Source: Rhynchonema sp. JSB1_4 (Eukaryota; Nematoda; Chromadorea; Monhysterida; Xyalidae). From it: a stretch of 64,000 nt of DNA. The notes beneath the pieces were generated by a model. That model searched no databases, was not told the origin of the DNA, and worked only from the letters and a program-made list of their open reading frames with translations. The translations under genes and the position numbers were made by a program. Shown piece after piece: positions 1-12,848 of this stretch (the first letter of the stretch is position 1; each line of letters starts with the position of its first letter). The stretch is from positions 94,804-158,803 of the forward strand of contig JASAMV010001482.1 in the NCBI GenBank assembly GCA_030248065.1. The letters run 5' to 3'.

Positions 1-411
1 CGAATCACCTTCGTACATGCGTTGATAATCCCCACGTGAGGGGTCACGTGACGAAAAATTTTGAGTGTTCAATTTTTTTGTGTATTTCAATATATTTCAA
101 TTTTTGAATTTTGAATTTTGTAGCGCCTCCATTTCACCTGAAACGGCGTTTGCGCTACTTTTTCTAATTAAAAATTTTTTCAAAAAAGCATTTTTTGTGT
201 TTTTTAAGCAGTGTTCTTACAAAAGATTTTTTTTCAACCCTGGATGTAGGTGTTTGTTGATACAACGCACGAAGGGCAAGAAAACCTGAGGAAACGCTGA
301 AGCAGACCAACTTCCAACATCAGAAAAGGACTGCAAAAAATGCAAAAAAAATTTCGCTATCCAATAAATAAATAGTCACGCAATAGAAATTGCGGAAAGT
401 TGAGTTATTGG

Positions 412-1767
412 TCAATAAGCTTCTCGGCAAGCAAAGCGCAACGACAAACTGTATTCGCAGATGAATTCCTTTGTGTCCGTACAGAGTTCGTCCCAGAGAT
501 AGTGATGCCAGAGGGCGGCACACGATGGCGCATCGTCAAGGAGCGGCTCTGTGTCGTCCCAGGGCGTGTTGTCCATGTCGATGGGCACACTCGGTTGCAC
601 GTTGTTGTTGTACCAGTACCAGTTGCCAAACGGTTCGTCGTTGTTTGACGTCTGCTGACCGGCCGTCCATGCGCGGAAGAATCCGGCGCCCTGTTGATTT
701 GAGGTTAATTATGGGCTTGTGTTCAAGTAGTCAACGTAGATCGTCGACGCTAGGCGTCAATAGGGATCGGAAGGTATCGGGTAGCGGGCATCGGCACCCA
801 AAAAGTTTCGGGTGTCGGGTATCGGCATGTTTTTCCAAGGTATCGGGTATTACACTTTTCGCGATTGAAACCCTTTTCTCAAAAACAGCTTTCCAGATGT
901 TTTGCGAACTAACATTTTATTTAAAATGAACGTGGGAGCAGTTTCCGCGTTGCATCACACAACAACAGAGCAAGATTTTTTTTTAAGAAAATTGTTGCGT
1001 GCGTACTCAATGGTTAGCTCAAAAAAATCCAAGCGCGAAAACCTCATTTTTGCTATATAAACGACGTTTTTGTGGGTGTTTTGGCGTTATCGGGTATCGG
1101 TCATTTTCGAAGTATCGGGTATCGGCATTTGCCAGGTATCGGCACAGCCCCCGATACCGATCCCCAGTCATCAACGCATAGGCCAAAGTCATTCACAATA
1201 TTTGCAGGCGCTCATTTGGGTCTGCTTTGGCCTTGTCTGCGTTTATGAACAGCGTTGACTACTAAACAATTGTTGGCCTTAACTGTGTGTCCATGAAGAA
1301 CACCCGAACAGGACAAATTACTACCTGAAATGCTAAGTACAATCGATTGTTGATGGTGTGGTTTCCGGCAAAGAACAGATCGCCATAATTCAGATTCAGT
1401 TTATGTTGTTGACACGCCAGCTGCGCGCTCGCGTGATCCAGACCTGTGCAAGTGCGAACAGTCATTTCTTGATCGATCTTATCAAGTTCAACATGCGACA
1501 TACCACCCAATAAACTGTCATAGAAATGATAACAAACGCCATTCTCAACCGTGGCGGCTGACGGGGAAGTGTCGTTCAAACAATACCCTTCGAAGTCGCC
1601 TTGGGTCAGGGCTGAATAACGACAAATAAGGTTAATTTTCGTTCCTGATTGAAGATTTCTTTATGAGGTAGTAATGATGACTTACAGTCGGCAGAATGGA
1701 TGTATCTGACTTCCGAGACCAGCACAGCAAAGAATGTCCAAGTGCAAATTCGAAGACCAGATTTCAT
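412..1767 (-). CDS. Secreted single-domain C-type lectin
   Basis: Three exons on the minus strand, 1767-1686, 1611-1325 and 690-412, join in frame (216 codons with stop, 215 aa). The first about 26 residues form a signal peptide (MKSGLRICTWTFFAVLV...). The rest is rich in Cys and ends with a C-type lectin-like fold signature: GFFRAWTAG, then FGNWYW, then SCAALWHHYLWDELC and FICE, matching the usual W.G...W...C......W.D..C....FICE pattern. The calcium/sugar motifs EPN or QPD are not visible and WND appears as WDE, so carbohydrate binding is doubtful. Secreted CTLD proteins are abundant in nematodes and are often linked to innate immunity; that role is inference. The second intron (634 nt) carries a TATCGGG-rich repeat. 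The start was chosen as the first ATG giving a signal peptide. Confidence 0.8.
740..1165. repeat. TATCGGG-rich inverted repeat element in lectin intron
   Basis: The block contains many copies of GGTATCGGGTATCGG. The left edge (near 757, GGGATCGGAAGGTATCGGG) resembles the reverse complement of the right edge (near 1150, CCCGATACCGATCCCC), so it is probably a small terminal-inverted-repeat element. I could not settle a target-site duplication. It is similar in style to the TATCCGG-rich hAT-like element at 51790. Confidence 0.5.
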
Positions 1768-2506
1768 CTTGATTCATATCCAATATGGTCAGGCTACACA
1801 CATGTCGGTGGGAAAGCGACAGGAACGTTCGGATATGCCAAAATGGAAAGTTAAAACCACACCCTTCGTCTAAAAGTTAAGTGGGTATGGTATGATGGCA
1901 TGGTATGAAGACCGCATGACCGCAACTCCACCACACAATCCAGATTTTTTGCCTCGCGAAAACAATTGACCGGGCGCGCATCGGCTCTATCGCCACCGCG
2001 TCCGGATGCGGTCAACGGGATGGATATGGCGATGCCTCGTTCGATACGCATTCACGTCAGCCTGGGGACGCCAGCCACGTCGCTAAATGGTGGTACATGG
2101 AAGTGACGGACAATCACCAACCCACCATCTGTTCTGGACTGTTGACAATATGGACTGATCCCAATATGCCCTCTGAGCCCGACATTTGTCGTTTGACGAG
2201 GACGAGGATTAATGCATAATTTTCAGTTCTGTTAACATGTCCTGTGATCTGTCCTGATGTCCGTGATCTTTCTCACTCCTTGGCGCTTTTTGTAGCTTTT
2301 ATTTGCTGTGGTTTTGTTATAACCAGTGTTGTAACTATTTTCATTTCCGTAATTGTCCCACCCGGTCTTGTAACTGTGCTTCTATCACTAATTTACGTGC
2401 ATGGTTTTATGCGTCACTGAGAGCAATAAACAACCAACCGGGCGCGCATGAAAAGTATCATAGGTATAGCTGGTTTGTTGCCAAACAACTGCGCACCGGT
2501 GGTGTA
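1768..2506. other. Intergenic, nothing recognised
   Basis: Upstream flank of the lectin gene. Only short open frames without splice support; no repeat or RNA gene recognised. Confidence 0.4.
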
Positions 2507-3514
2507 TCACGTGCCCAGCAGAGAAACAAAACGGTCAGGAATCGGAAGAATTGGGTTTGCTGGGGTGGTTATGTTGCAGTAATGAACTGCAGGAAAGGAA
2601 CCATAAACAACAACTTCTCGAATTGGGCTATACAAAGAGAACTTGCGGCCTTCTACAGTGCCGTTAGGCATTAAAAACGAATCTATATTTCCTCTTGGTG
2701 AAACCTGATTGATTTTGTGGCCCAAACAACAGTGCACACAAACCTTTATTACTCGACTGTTTGATTTGTCCAAAACTTGATTATGCTGACAGAATGGTGA
2801 AGCCTTGCAGGGTTGGCTTATATTTATGTCGTCAACGCAAACACTCGTAGTCAAGTCGGCCCTAACGTCGTGTAGGTATATTTCTCGCGCCCATTCAGGG
2901 CAGCTTGATGACCAGAGTCCAGAGTTTGCGTTAACGACAACATAAATAGTTAGCCGACGGGGGCTCAACTCCACTGCAGGTCCGGCCGTGTATACTTTAT
3001 TTCATTGTTTTCAATTCATCGTTTGATTTATTACCATACCCACCTGATGATGCCAAACAAAAAACCAAAAAATAGGGATGCATGCGCTGTAGTGAGACGA
3101 AAATTGAGTGTCAAAATAATGGAATCATTGTAGGCTGGACCGAGACACCATGTCAGCAAACTAATGACATACAATACAATGTACCGGGCTGGCCGGCAGC
3201 GGATCCTTTTCTTCTTCCCCCGCTAAAAGCACTGCGCATGTGATGGACAAACTTTTGCGCGGTCCAGCAATGATGGAAAACAAAAATTTGGGCAACAATC
3301 TAATTAGCCAACTCGCTGATGCAGAAACATCGACTTCACGGTATGGGGTATCCCTGTAATCTAAGTATGTCCACCTGCACAATACCGTTTGATTATTGTT
3401 GTTGCCGCTGCTGGTTGTCAAGGCCTCGGGACGATCAAAAGCTACCATGAGAGGAAACCGAACTTGCGAAAATCTGTTATTCCACGCTGCCAAAAAATAA
3501 CCCATAGTGAACAT
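2507..3514 (-). CDS. Possible coding fragment, unrecognised
   Basis: Two open stretches on the minus strand, 3514-3161 and about 2988-2507, have protein-like composition. The second (about 155 aa) has eight cysteines, for example SSCPEW, SQPCKASPFC and VCVHCC, and follows a good acceptor (cggacctgcag at about 2980). I could not link the two with consistent phases, and no family is recognised. This may be part of a decayed or poorly conserved secreted/membrane protein gene, or chance open frame. Confidence 0.25.
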
Positions 3515-3580
3515 AAAACATAGGATTGAACTTATGATACAATATGTTGACGCAAAAGTATAAATGCGCCAGCGACATTA

Positions 3581-5118
3581 TCATCTCTGTCCACCGATTT
3601 GCAATCGTTTCTTCAATTCTTCGGCTTCAAGCTTATCAGCAAACACTCGACACAAATGGAAGTACTTGTGCGTCTCCTTGATGACACCGAATGCCCAGAT
3701 GTTCCAGCACAGATGCATGATGTGCAAAGGCAGCAGCACTAGGGTACGAATGTGGATGTAGGACTCGAGTACGATTGCCAGCACACAACAGCACACGATG
3801 AATAGAGAGGTCACGATCGAGATCATCTGAAAATTGACGCGAGGAGGGTGTTTTGGATAATAATGTGAACGCGGTTGGTTCTGTCACTTTTTGGTGAAGG
3901 TCAAAGACAAAAACGGCAAACAAAGCAGGATGTATAGCTGGAACAATCTTGCAAAATTGTATGTACAGTACTGTATGTGGCAATCCAAAGAACAATAGAA
4001 TGTCGGCATATGGGTCAGCGAATTAAGCAAAACACAAAAAGGGTAACAGTTACCACCATCATAAGTGTGGCCAACCTGCACTACGGCAAATACATGTGTG
4101 TTCGTGTAGGAATAGATGTAGAGTCCTCGCAACAAGTACCAGAATGCCACAATGTACACAAGGGCATGTGCAAAGACGATGTAATGCGTGACCGTGTTCA
4201 GATAGAGTGACGGCTCGAAGAACCAGAACCAATCATTTTGTTGTAGATCGTAGATCGACGCTGCTGAGGCGAGCATTAGAAACAGCGAACCGACATAGCC
4301 GGTTAGTGCGCTCGCCTCGGTCACCTGAAAGGACACGCATGGTGCACAGAAAAAATCGGTACCGAACTTACAATCACGACTTGCATGCGTACCAGACAGG
4401 ACTTCAGACAGCACAACGGTTCCATTTCCAGGTGCGAATCAGTGATTCTGGAAAAAAAGAGAAGTTTGAAAACATCTTGTGACGAAGAACGACTGCGGAA
4501 AAGCACGACAACGAACATTTCAAGCACCGTCCTCTTCTTCTTGACCACTTTGCCCGAATCGGTCCGTCTAAGTCCCTCCTCCAATCGATCCCCGGGGATC
4601 GCCGTTTTGATGTTGTTCTGCGCCTCCTGGATCTCCATCATGTGACGCGCCGACTTCAATCGTCTGCGAAGCGTTGACCAGTGCGCCTGTGCCTGCAGAA
4701 AGACCTCAGAAAAAGGTCTCAAAACTTATGCTCGTTGTATACATTCCGGCTGAGTACATTCAGAGGTCTTGGGCAAACCCATTTTGCAGACCTTTTCAAT
4801 GTCCGCTTCAGTTCTTGGCCGTACTTTACGACCGCGTCTCCAACCGCGTCGACGACCGGGACCACGTCGCATGATGTGTAATTATGTTGCCTTTGCTTTG
4901 TCTCAACTGAGCTGAGAGTTTTCACAAAATGGTGCTTTTGTCTTTCGAAGTTGACAGGTACACACACACTGTGGTAATATTTTAAAGAACGGACTACTCA
5001 ATTCTGGCAGCCTGGCTTCAAGCAACGTTACCGTTACCTTTGAACGGCCCTGTCTCGCACTGCCCGGCGTCGGGGGTTCCAGGTCGTCATGGTCACCGCT
5101 CGTGTTCGTGTCCAGCAT
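3581..5118 (-). CDS. Unrecognised multi-pass membrane protein
   Basis: Six exons (5118-5038, 4895-4743, 4692-4517, 4447-4372, 4324-4076, 3826-3581) join in frame to 326 aa. The acidic N-terminus (MLDTNTSGDHDDLEPPTPG) and about 110 charged residues (LRRRLKSARHMMEIQEAQ) are followed by hydrophobic segments typical of membrane spans: ALTGYVGSLFLMLASAASIY, HYIVFAHALVYIVAFWYLL, ISIVTSLFIVCCCVLAIVL and LVLLPLHIMHLCWNIWAF. The C-terminus is short and charged (DKLEAEELKKRLQIGG). No family was recognised. The second acceptor (near 4896) and the third donor (GTTCGT at 4516) are the least certain splice sites. It is transcribed divergently from the aminopeptidase-like gene, with 552 bp between the starts. 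Confidence 0.65.
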
Positions 5119-5670
5119 TGTCTCTAATCACCTGGAACTCCGAATGTTGTTCCAGTTTTTTGTTGTGGAAAAACTCGTGGGAACACAGTTGTCCAACGTT
5201 TCAGATACAACTTTTGAACTTTTTTTTAATCCGTTTATGTGCTTTATTGCGGCTTGCTGCCCAAACCCACCCATGGCGATAACTGACCGATAACAATAAG
5301 ATACTGAGGCAACAATCATTTTGAGTCACACAGCTCTGCACCCCCACCGGGATAAATTACGCAGCTATCGGTTTTGTAGCAGCACTGACACACAAAATAC
5401 TGCACTTGCTGCAAAAATGATTTTGCCCACAATAAAAGTATGTGCTCTTGCGTACCGTTGCCGAATTCTGTTAGACGGCTGAAGTACATACTTCGCAGAT
5501 GAAGTGCGCGTGCTTCATAAAGGCGCATCCAGGCCTGCAACATCTAACATACAGTAGGTGCAGCCTGTCACACCGCACAGCAGCAACGCAAAACAAACAA
5601 AAGCAACTCCTTTCAACTGCTCAGTAACTCCGCTATATTTTAACTTGTATTTCGATAAAATACGGGCAAC
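5119..5670. promoter_or_regulatory. Shared upstream region of two divergent genes
   Basis: The 552 bp separate the starts of the membrane protein (minus) and the aminopeptidase-like gene (plus), so it must hold both 5' regions. No TATA box or convincing factor site was identified. This is inferred from gene layout only. Confidence 0.4.
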
Positions 5671-7272
5671 ATGTCTGACAAACCAGACGAAAACGGGTCG
5701 AAAACGACCAAAGCAGAAAATACATCCAGAGCAAAGCACAACGACGAAGACACGGTGTTGCCATTTTCGGCACGTTTACGATGTTTGATCTATTGGTTGG
5801 CATTGACCGCATTCGTGTCAGGACTTTTGGGCGTGGTGCTTTATCTGAGTCTGGCGCCCAGTGACGTGCTACTTCCGATATGGGATGGACCGGACAGGTT
5901 CGTAGTGGCCTCACTCAAAATTTCAGGTACGCGCTATTTTCCGTTGATTAGGACAAAAAAAAGGCAGGAGCTTATACTAATGCATACCTACTCATAGATC
6001 GGTATTAGAGGCACAGCTGAAACTTGATCTTGTCCCTAAACTGCGGGTGGACAAACAACAAGATAAAAATAACGTAAGCAATACATACCGTGGCGCTTCA
6101 TATCATACAGAAAAATGATTCCAGACTGCCTCGACATCTGGTTCCGTTGTCGTACGACATTCATCTGGATGTGCGCTTGCGTTTCAACTCTAAGGCAGGA
6201 GCCTTCGTCACCGGTCGCATGACAGCGCGAGTTTTGTGTCGGAATCGCACCAAAACGATCAACTTCTACGCGGCCGGACTGGATTTGCTGCCGTCGGTCA
6301 TATCAATTCACAAAATTGTGAACGGGTCGCGATCAACCAATCGGACCGATCGCATCACCGAACAATATCGATTGGTCGATCCAAAATCGAACATGTGGGC
6401 GATCGTATTGAATCAATATTTGGTGTTCAATCAACAATACGAGCTCGTCATCGACAATTTTGGATTCGATTTGGAAGAAAACGACGAGAAATTGAGAGAA
6501 CGAGGCGTTGTCGTGTACGATTATAAAACCCACTTGGATGAACCGAGGTTTGCTGAGCAATCTATTGTTAGACAATTTTCATTCAACTTGATGTTTCATA
6601 TTTTTATTCCAGATTTGGTGTTCTAATCCCATTGTCGCGATATGTGGTGCCCGGTTGGCACGAGCCCGACTTTATCGCTCCCATCAACTTGACCTTAACG
6701 AGGTCGATCACACTCCGATCGGTGTATCCGTCGAAACGAAGAACATTGGACAAGTGAGCGGGTTATTACCAATCTGTTTCATTGAGTAATTCTACCAGTA
6801 CCTGTACTTCTACCAGTACTTTGCTTCTTTCAGCCTGCAGTATCAGTATCGTAAGGACATCTACATGCCCGTTCCTCCAATACAGTTGGAACTGTTGGCA
6901 TTCTTGTTGACGGAATTGCCCAAAGTGGAGCTCTATGGAATGGTAAGGGTAGCACAGCGCGTAAGATATTAAGAAAAATAATAAGAATTAATTATAAGGC
7001 TCTGTTTATATAGGTAGCAATTTGCTTACTTGTTCAGGAACTCTTCGCACGACCCACTGGTGCACTACAGCAAGTTGGCAGCACACAGCTCAAGACCTGC
7101 GGGCTGGAGCTGCAATGTGAGTAACAAACAATGTTTCTATTTTACGCTATTAACACCTCGGGCCAACTTTTTGCATATTCTTTCAGATTTGGCCATACTC
7201 CCAGCAAACTTCGCGACGACCTCATTCTGCGGTCTGACTGTTATGAACGAAACTGTGGCCATATCGCTGTGA
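5671..7272 (+). CDS. Truncated M1 aminopeptidase-like type II membrane protein, catalytically dead
   Basis: Seven exons (5671-5926, 6009-6073, 6111-6547, 6613-6753, 6834-6942, 7038-7116, 7187-7272) close in frame to 390 aa. A roughly 40-residue cytoplasmic N-terminus precedes one membrane span (LIYWLALTAFVSGLLGVVLY), as in aminopeptidase N. Exon 3 begins with RLPRHLVPLSYDIHLDV, the hallmark start of the M1 N-terminal beta domain. Later exons keep family order: IQLELLAFLLTELP (family: MSTYLLAFVVSDF), LFARPTGALQQ (family: VWARPEALEQ), then LAILPANFATTSFCGLT in place of LxALPDFxxGAMENWGLT. The protein stops at NETVAISL, matching the ETALL that follows GAMEN. The exopeptidase motif GAMEN is destroyed, and the zinc motif HExxH and the rest of the catalytic domain are absent. 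No downstream exon restores them up to 10.5 kb. It may be a pseudoenzyme or a decaying gene. Confidence 0.8.
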
Positions 7273-10200
7273 TCATTTGTTTCGGCTTTCGATGTGAAAT
7301 GCAAAAGATCAAGAGAAATGCGTCTGTTTGGTATCCTCATATGTAGAACTTGCCTTTCCTGTTTGCGAGAAGCAATTCGTACCAGATGCGATATCGAGGT
7401 TCATATGTTTTTCAAGACATTTCTCAATCATTTCAAATTGCTTCCGTGGTCGTTCGGTCGAAGCTCTCGGTTGGGCTGTAAATCCAACTTGTTAAGCGGC
7501 ACGCAACCTCATCGTCACGTACATACTTACCTTATCTGTACACACTATGTGATATTAACTTCGCTTCGCACTTCGGTCAGACAACTTGAAAAAACTTGAC
7601 ACACTGTTTTCTAGTATTTCCCATCACAGCTTACTTCTCGTGAAACATCATCCAGATGCTCTAAGCCAACTCACGTTGCAACCAGCGGCCGCAAAACGCA
7701 CCGCAGAACATAAAAAAACCGTGTTCTTGAACACCCAGCATGGATTTATACCAGCACATACATACTTTAAACCGAAAGGTTATTGCCCGGCGGATGATGT
7801 GTGCCATAACGACACTTGTACCAGCCTGAGACGCACAAGAGTACTGAAAAGGCCACAAATTGTTACACAAATCCCAGAAGGTGGCGTATAATTGTCTGGG
7901 ACGGAAGTTCGCCTCCATAAACGCTTGCGCTGCACGCTAATGTGCGTTACGAGTCATTAAATTGTAGTTAGGTGTGCCAACACAAAACATTTTAGAGCAG
8001 TCTTTAGGGCTTTGAAACGTTATGATTTTTTTCATTTCCAAGAGTGCCTTGTTCTTCATTAAATGATGAACCGCAGCAAGAAACCGTTTACAACTTTCAA
8101 GTCCGTCAACTTGCCAGCAACAACAGAGCCATAAAATAGTATGTTGGCTTAGTATATTTTCCATACACGGAAAACTTTTTTCTTACTTCGTGTCACGTTT
8201 GAATCGCGGGATTATAGTCCCTTTTCCGGTCGTCCCTCGTTTCGACATTATTCTCGTGATAATCCACTTTTCCTTTCCGAACTTCAATTGTTTTTAACAG
8301 ACGTCTACACACACTTGTCGCCATGGCCTTTGTTCTGTTAGTGTGTACAATCCTGTGGGTAAAAACAACAAAATTAAAATTGAATTGCGCTAAATTCGCG
8401 GGCTATACAAGCTGTTCTGTCCATGGACTATACGAAGCACACCACATTCCCATCAAAACGTTTTAGAGAGCGAGCAAGATTTCGATATTTTATCATTAAT
8501 CTCTGACGCCCTGAACCATACAATGCCGGAAGTAACTTTTCAACGCCAGCTTTTTGATAAACAAGCAATATTTCATGCGTAAAGTGCGCAATTGGCCGCG
8601 CGTAAAATTCAATTTTGGAGGTCTTGACCCCCAAAATTGGTCCAATTTGGCTTCAAAGAATAGCTCAAAGAAGACAGATTGAAACTTGTCACAATCTTGG
8701 TCATAGAAAAACAGCCAATCCGTCTGATCGTGATATTTTTGTCATTTGACACGCATTTGGCTGTCATTTCCTACCCATCCCTTTTTGTAGTACTCGAACG
8801 GATTGAATTCTACAGACCAGATCTAAACTTTATCTCGTGTCGGAACCGGAAGTGATCGTTTCTATTTTATAGCGTTGTACAAATCCGGAACACACTGTAT
8901 ACCACACCAAGCAGCTGAGTGATGAGAGTCGCTAAATCTAGTGTTATCTGCGCCAGTTTTGCACGTGTAGCTCCACCAAGTATGTATATGCGACTAAATG
9001 AAATGCCTAACTGTCTACATGCGTGCCGCACAACTTGTAGGCACCCGCCAGCGCACCAAAGTCCAAGTTTTGGTTCTGGCGCGTGTGTCCATGAACATCA
9101 CCTCAGCGCAACAGTAACTCTTACCGTACGCAGCTTTTTACTATTTACATATATATATATAGCACAATCTGTGACATATGGACATAACAGACACATTCGT
9201 GAGACGCGCGAAAAGAGCAGAGCCGCTGGCAAAATCAAATTTAATCGTGCCTAAAGCAGGCGCCGCATATGCCACCGTCCCGGTAATGGGGGCACGATGC
9301 TGCACATGCATGCCCACTCTTCCGAATCCTGCGGTTCTCCTGCCTGCTAAGCCTATACAAACTAACGAAACATCGCCATCTGAATACATACATAAGGCTA
9401 GCGATGTGAAACAAAATTGCTGACTTTTCGAAGTTCAGCGGGATTGACATGAGAAGTTTTGACCAGGCGCACTTGACATGCAAAAACTGGCACACACAGT
9501 ATGTTGACACTTTGTCACTCAGTCGGCTGGGGTAATGGGGTCAGAGTTGTGTTTCTCGGGGTGTTCAAGGTCTGAGCAGCATATGCACTCAACAGTGCTT
9601 TCGAATGCTTTTCCAACTGCGCATACTGTTCATATAAACTTACAGTACCTCACGAACTCCAGCTTCGTATGACGTGTCGCTTTCCTGTCAGGTATTACTG
9701 GTTAGTCAAACAGTCAGAGGTTCTCGGAACAGAGGTATAGCTTAAAGATGGATGCCCAAATTTGAAAACACAACATTCTCTGCTGTAAACATTTACGGAG
9801 AATCCTTCTGCAGTTGTCATCCCATATGTTCAGTCCCTTTCTAGATTCAAATCTATGTATGTGGGTACATTGTAGGTATAAGCCAATCAAAGCAACTTGA
9901 CCCAACGTCAGGTGCACATACAAAGTCACGACATCTGTGTCAGCACCGCAACACAATTACCGGTAGGTGCACACATGCCGGGACGCGCAAAATTGGCTCG
10001 CAGCGAAAAAAAGTTATATTAACAGTCGGACTGCGGTCATGCCAACTCATGTAAAAGCAGCAGAAAATATAAGATTACTTTTATTCCTCTGGAGAGAAAA
10101 TTGCGTGTTTCCAACTGATTTATAACCAGATTGTGCCACCACCTCAGCTATAACCTTTCTAAGCTACCGTATACCTTTGTGATCCGTGCACACACGTGGC

Positions 10201-10520
10201 CTTTGTGTGCTGTGGCCGTTCCATTGCGGGTTACTTCATGAGAACACAAAGGGACGTCTCCGATTCCTATTGGGGCAATGCACCTCAAACGTTCGGTGCA
10301 AGCAATTTACTGTCCTTCCTGCCAGATGCCGATCCTGCTTGAAACACCTTAGTTCGTGTGGTGACCTAGTTGTTTTGTATTGGCTTATTGTCTGGTTTTT
10401 ATGAATTTATGGTTATTCGGAAAATGTTTTGACATGGAGGGTCACTTGCTCCTGTTTATGTGACCTGTTCCAGCCCATGAACAAGCTCAATCAGAATAAA
10501 CAAGTTGCCATCCATCACAG
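7273..10520. other. Intergenic, nothing recognised
   Basis: Only short open frames without family resemblance or splice support. A longer plus frame at 7586-7891 and a minus frame at 8428-8634 have no recognisable domain. One copy of TGAAACATCA lies at 7641. No RNA gene or transposon termini recognised. Confidence 0.4.
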
Positions 10521-12773
10521 ATGGTCAGAAGAACGAAAATTGGGACAACGATGGGTCGAACGTGGCAGGCTGTGATAATTTATTCAATCATAATTGCACA
10601 GTTGGACATCTCAAGTGCAATGGCGAATTCTGATGTTGGCCTAACAACGACGGCGAGTGGTGCTGCGGAGACAGGTATGGGATCTTGTTTGAATCCTTCA
10701 TATTTGACCAATCTTCACCTTTTTGGGCTCATGTATGTATTCATATGGTCAACGCACATCACAAACGTTAAACGTTAGGCAGTATAATGTCATTTATATA
10801 TTCATTTCCTGGCGCTCATTTACGGCTGCCTTGATCTGGCTGCGTTGACGACCTACATTGACTATTTGTGTTGACGACAAACAATTATCCCCTCGTTGCA
10901 GTCGACGATGACAACGAGCTCGGTCCGACTCCACTGCCAACGCCTGAGCCGCAACCGAGCTGCACCAACCAAACAGAACTGCTCAGGATTCTACTTGATT
11001 CGCAGGGGTACAGCAAATACAGAGTACCGGGTGCGTTAGGGGGATGGTTGGGGTTTGTATGTATCCAACCAGAAGAGAAAATCATCCCACTCATTTTGAA
11101 GAGAAAAATACCGAAATGGGTGTGTTGGTGATTGTTGAGTTCTGGATCCAAGAAATCACGTCGATTCACGAGGCAACGAACGATTTCGAAATGGACATTT
11201 ACATCAACGAACTATGGATGGATCCGGCGTTGAGATTTGAGCATCTGAGTCCATGCAGACAGGTTGAAAATTGACCAATCTCTGTGCTTCACTGTTGTCT
11301 AACTGAAATTAAAATGAAGTCCGCTAATTAAAACTAATCAATTTCATGTTTTAGAATTTATCGCTGTCCAACGACGTGTTGAAACGTTTGTGGACGCCGA
11401 ACTCGTGTTTTGTGAACAGCAAAGTGGCATCCATCCACGACTCTCCGTTCACGAACGTCTTTCTCATGATTTACCCGAACGGGACTGTTTGGGTCAACTA
11501 TCGGTGAGCCGATCCGTATTGTAGCGTTATAAATATTTGTTCAAAGTATCAACGTTCTGATGTTTCAGTGTGAAAATCAAAGGACCATGCGAGATGGACC
11601 TGACCAAGTTCCCACTGGATCGCCAGAAATGCGGACTGATCTACGAATCATTCAACTACAACAATCGCGAGGTGCAGATGAGATGGAATCCGGATTTGGA
11701 TGTGCCCGTCTACATACTGAAAGAGATCAAGCTGCCCGACTTCGATCTGGTCGGAGTTGAAGTGTTGAACAAGTCAGAGGTGAGCAAGACACGAGATGAA
11801 AATGAACTCCTCCTTGATCTTTGATGCTATGGGATGTTTTTCCTGCAGATCTACCCGGCCGGCTACTGGGATGAACTGCATTTGTCGTTGATCTTCAAAC
11901 GTCGCGTTACGTTCTTCATCGGTCAGGCATATGTACCGACGTTCTTGACCATTCTGTTGAGGCAAGGCCGGGGATCTTGCGCTTATATTAAAGGGATAAC
12001 ACCTCACAATTTGGGAAAAAATATTTCCAGCTGGATTTCGTTCCCACTCGGTCACAAAGTCAAAGTGATTCCGGCGCGCACCACTCTGGGCGTGAGTTCG
12101 CTGTTGGCAATGATCTTCCAGTTCAGCAACATCATGAGCAGTTTGCCGCGCGTCAGCTACGTGAAGGCCATCGGTGAGCATCAGATAGCAATCACACAAC
12201 TTTGAACAGACAACAATATTTGCAGATGTTTCAGACGTGTGGATGTTGACGTGCATGTCGTTCATCTTTCTGTCGCTGATGGAGTTCGCCACGATCGGCT
12301 TCCTGGTGCGCGAATGCAGCGCCGAGACGAAACAGGCTCGAGATGAGCAGCGGAAGCGAGCGATGAGTCAACCAGCGAGCAGCGTTTCGTTGGCTCAAAT
12401 GGCCGCGGCGGCAGCTGCCGATGGACAGTACAGCAAGACAGACGACGCCAGCGTATTGGCGAGCCCTCTACCCACGCGACGTTCCGTCCACTTTGAGGAC
12501 AACGGCAACACGCAACAGCAGCCGGCTGAATCGTTCCGAATTGCGGACACCAAGTACATGCTGGATCTGGCCAAATACGCCCGCCAGACCGACAAGGCTC
12601 GCTGGTGGCATTGTTGCAGCGCACGACAACGCAAGGGGCTGAAGGAGTTTTTCAATGTGACGCCCGACAAGGTAGATCGCGTCGCCATAATCGCGTTCCC
12701 GACCATGTTTGTGATGTTCAACATCACCTACTGGACCTATTACATCAACAAGCCTGACCAGGAGGGCGTGTAA
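10521..12773 (+). CDS. Cys-loop ligand-gated anion channel subunit 1
   Basis: Eight exons (10521-10674, 10902-11030, 11102-11262, 11355-11503, 11569-11779, 11849-11961, 12031-12173, 12235-12773) close in frame to 532 aa. A signal peptide follows the ATG (a second ATG at 10551 gives a shorter n-region). The ligand-binding domain has the canonical Cys-loop, C-x13-C ([15 protein letters not shown]). M1 begins after [16 protein letters not shown]2 is [15 protein letters not shown], then M3 ([15 protein letters not shown]), an Ala/Gln-rich intracellular loop of about 160 residues, and M4 ([16 protein letters not shown]). The Pro-Ala-Arg before M2 is the anion-selectivity signature of GABA, glycine and glutamate-gated chloride channels. 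The sequence resembles nematode LGC/GGR/MOD-1-type channels, but the ligand cannot be read. Intron 6 uses a GC donor (11962). It is the first of three tandem paralogues. Confidence 0.9.
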
Positions 12774-12848
12774 GCAGAGCATGTCTGTGTGCTGATATTT
12801 CATGTCCTGTTGCATGATCGTTGCAACTGTGCAAAGTAATATTGTGTA

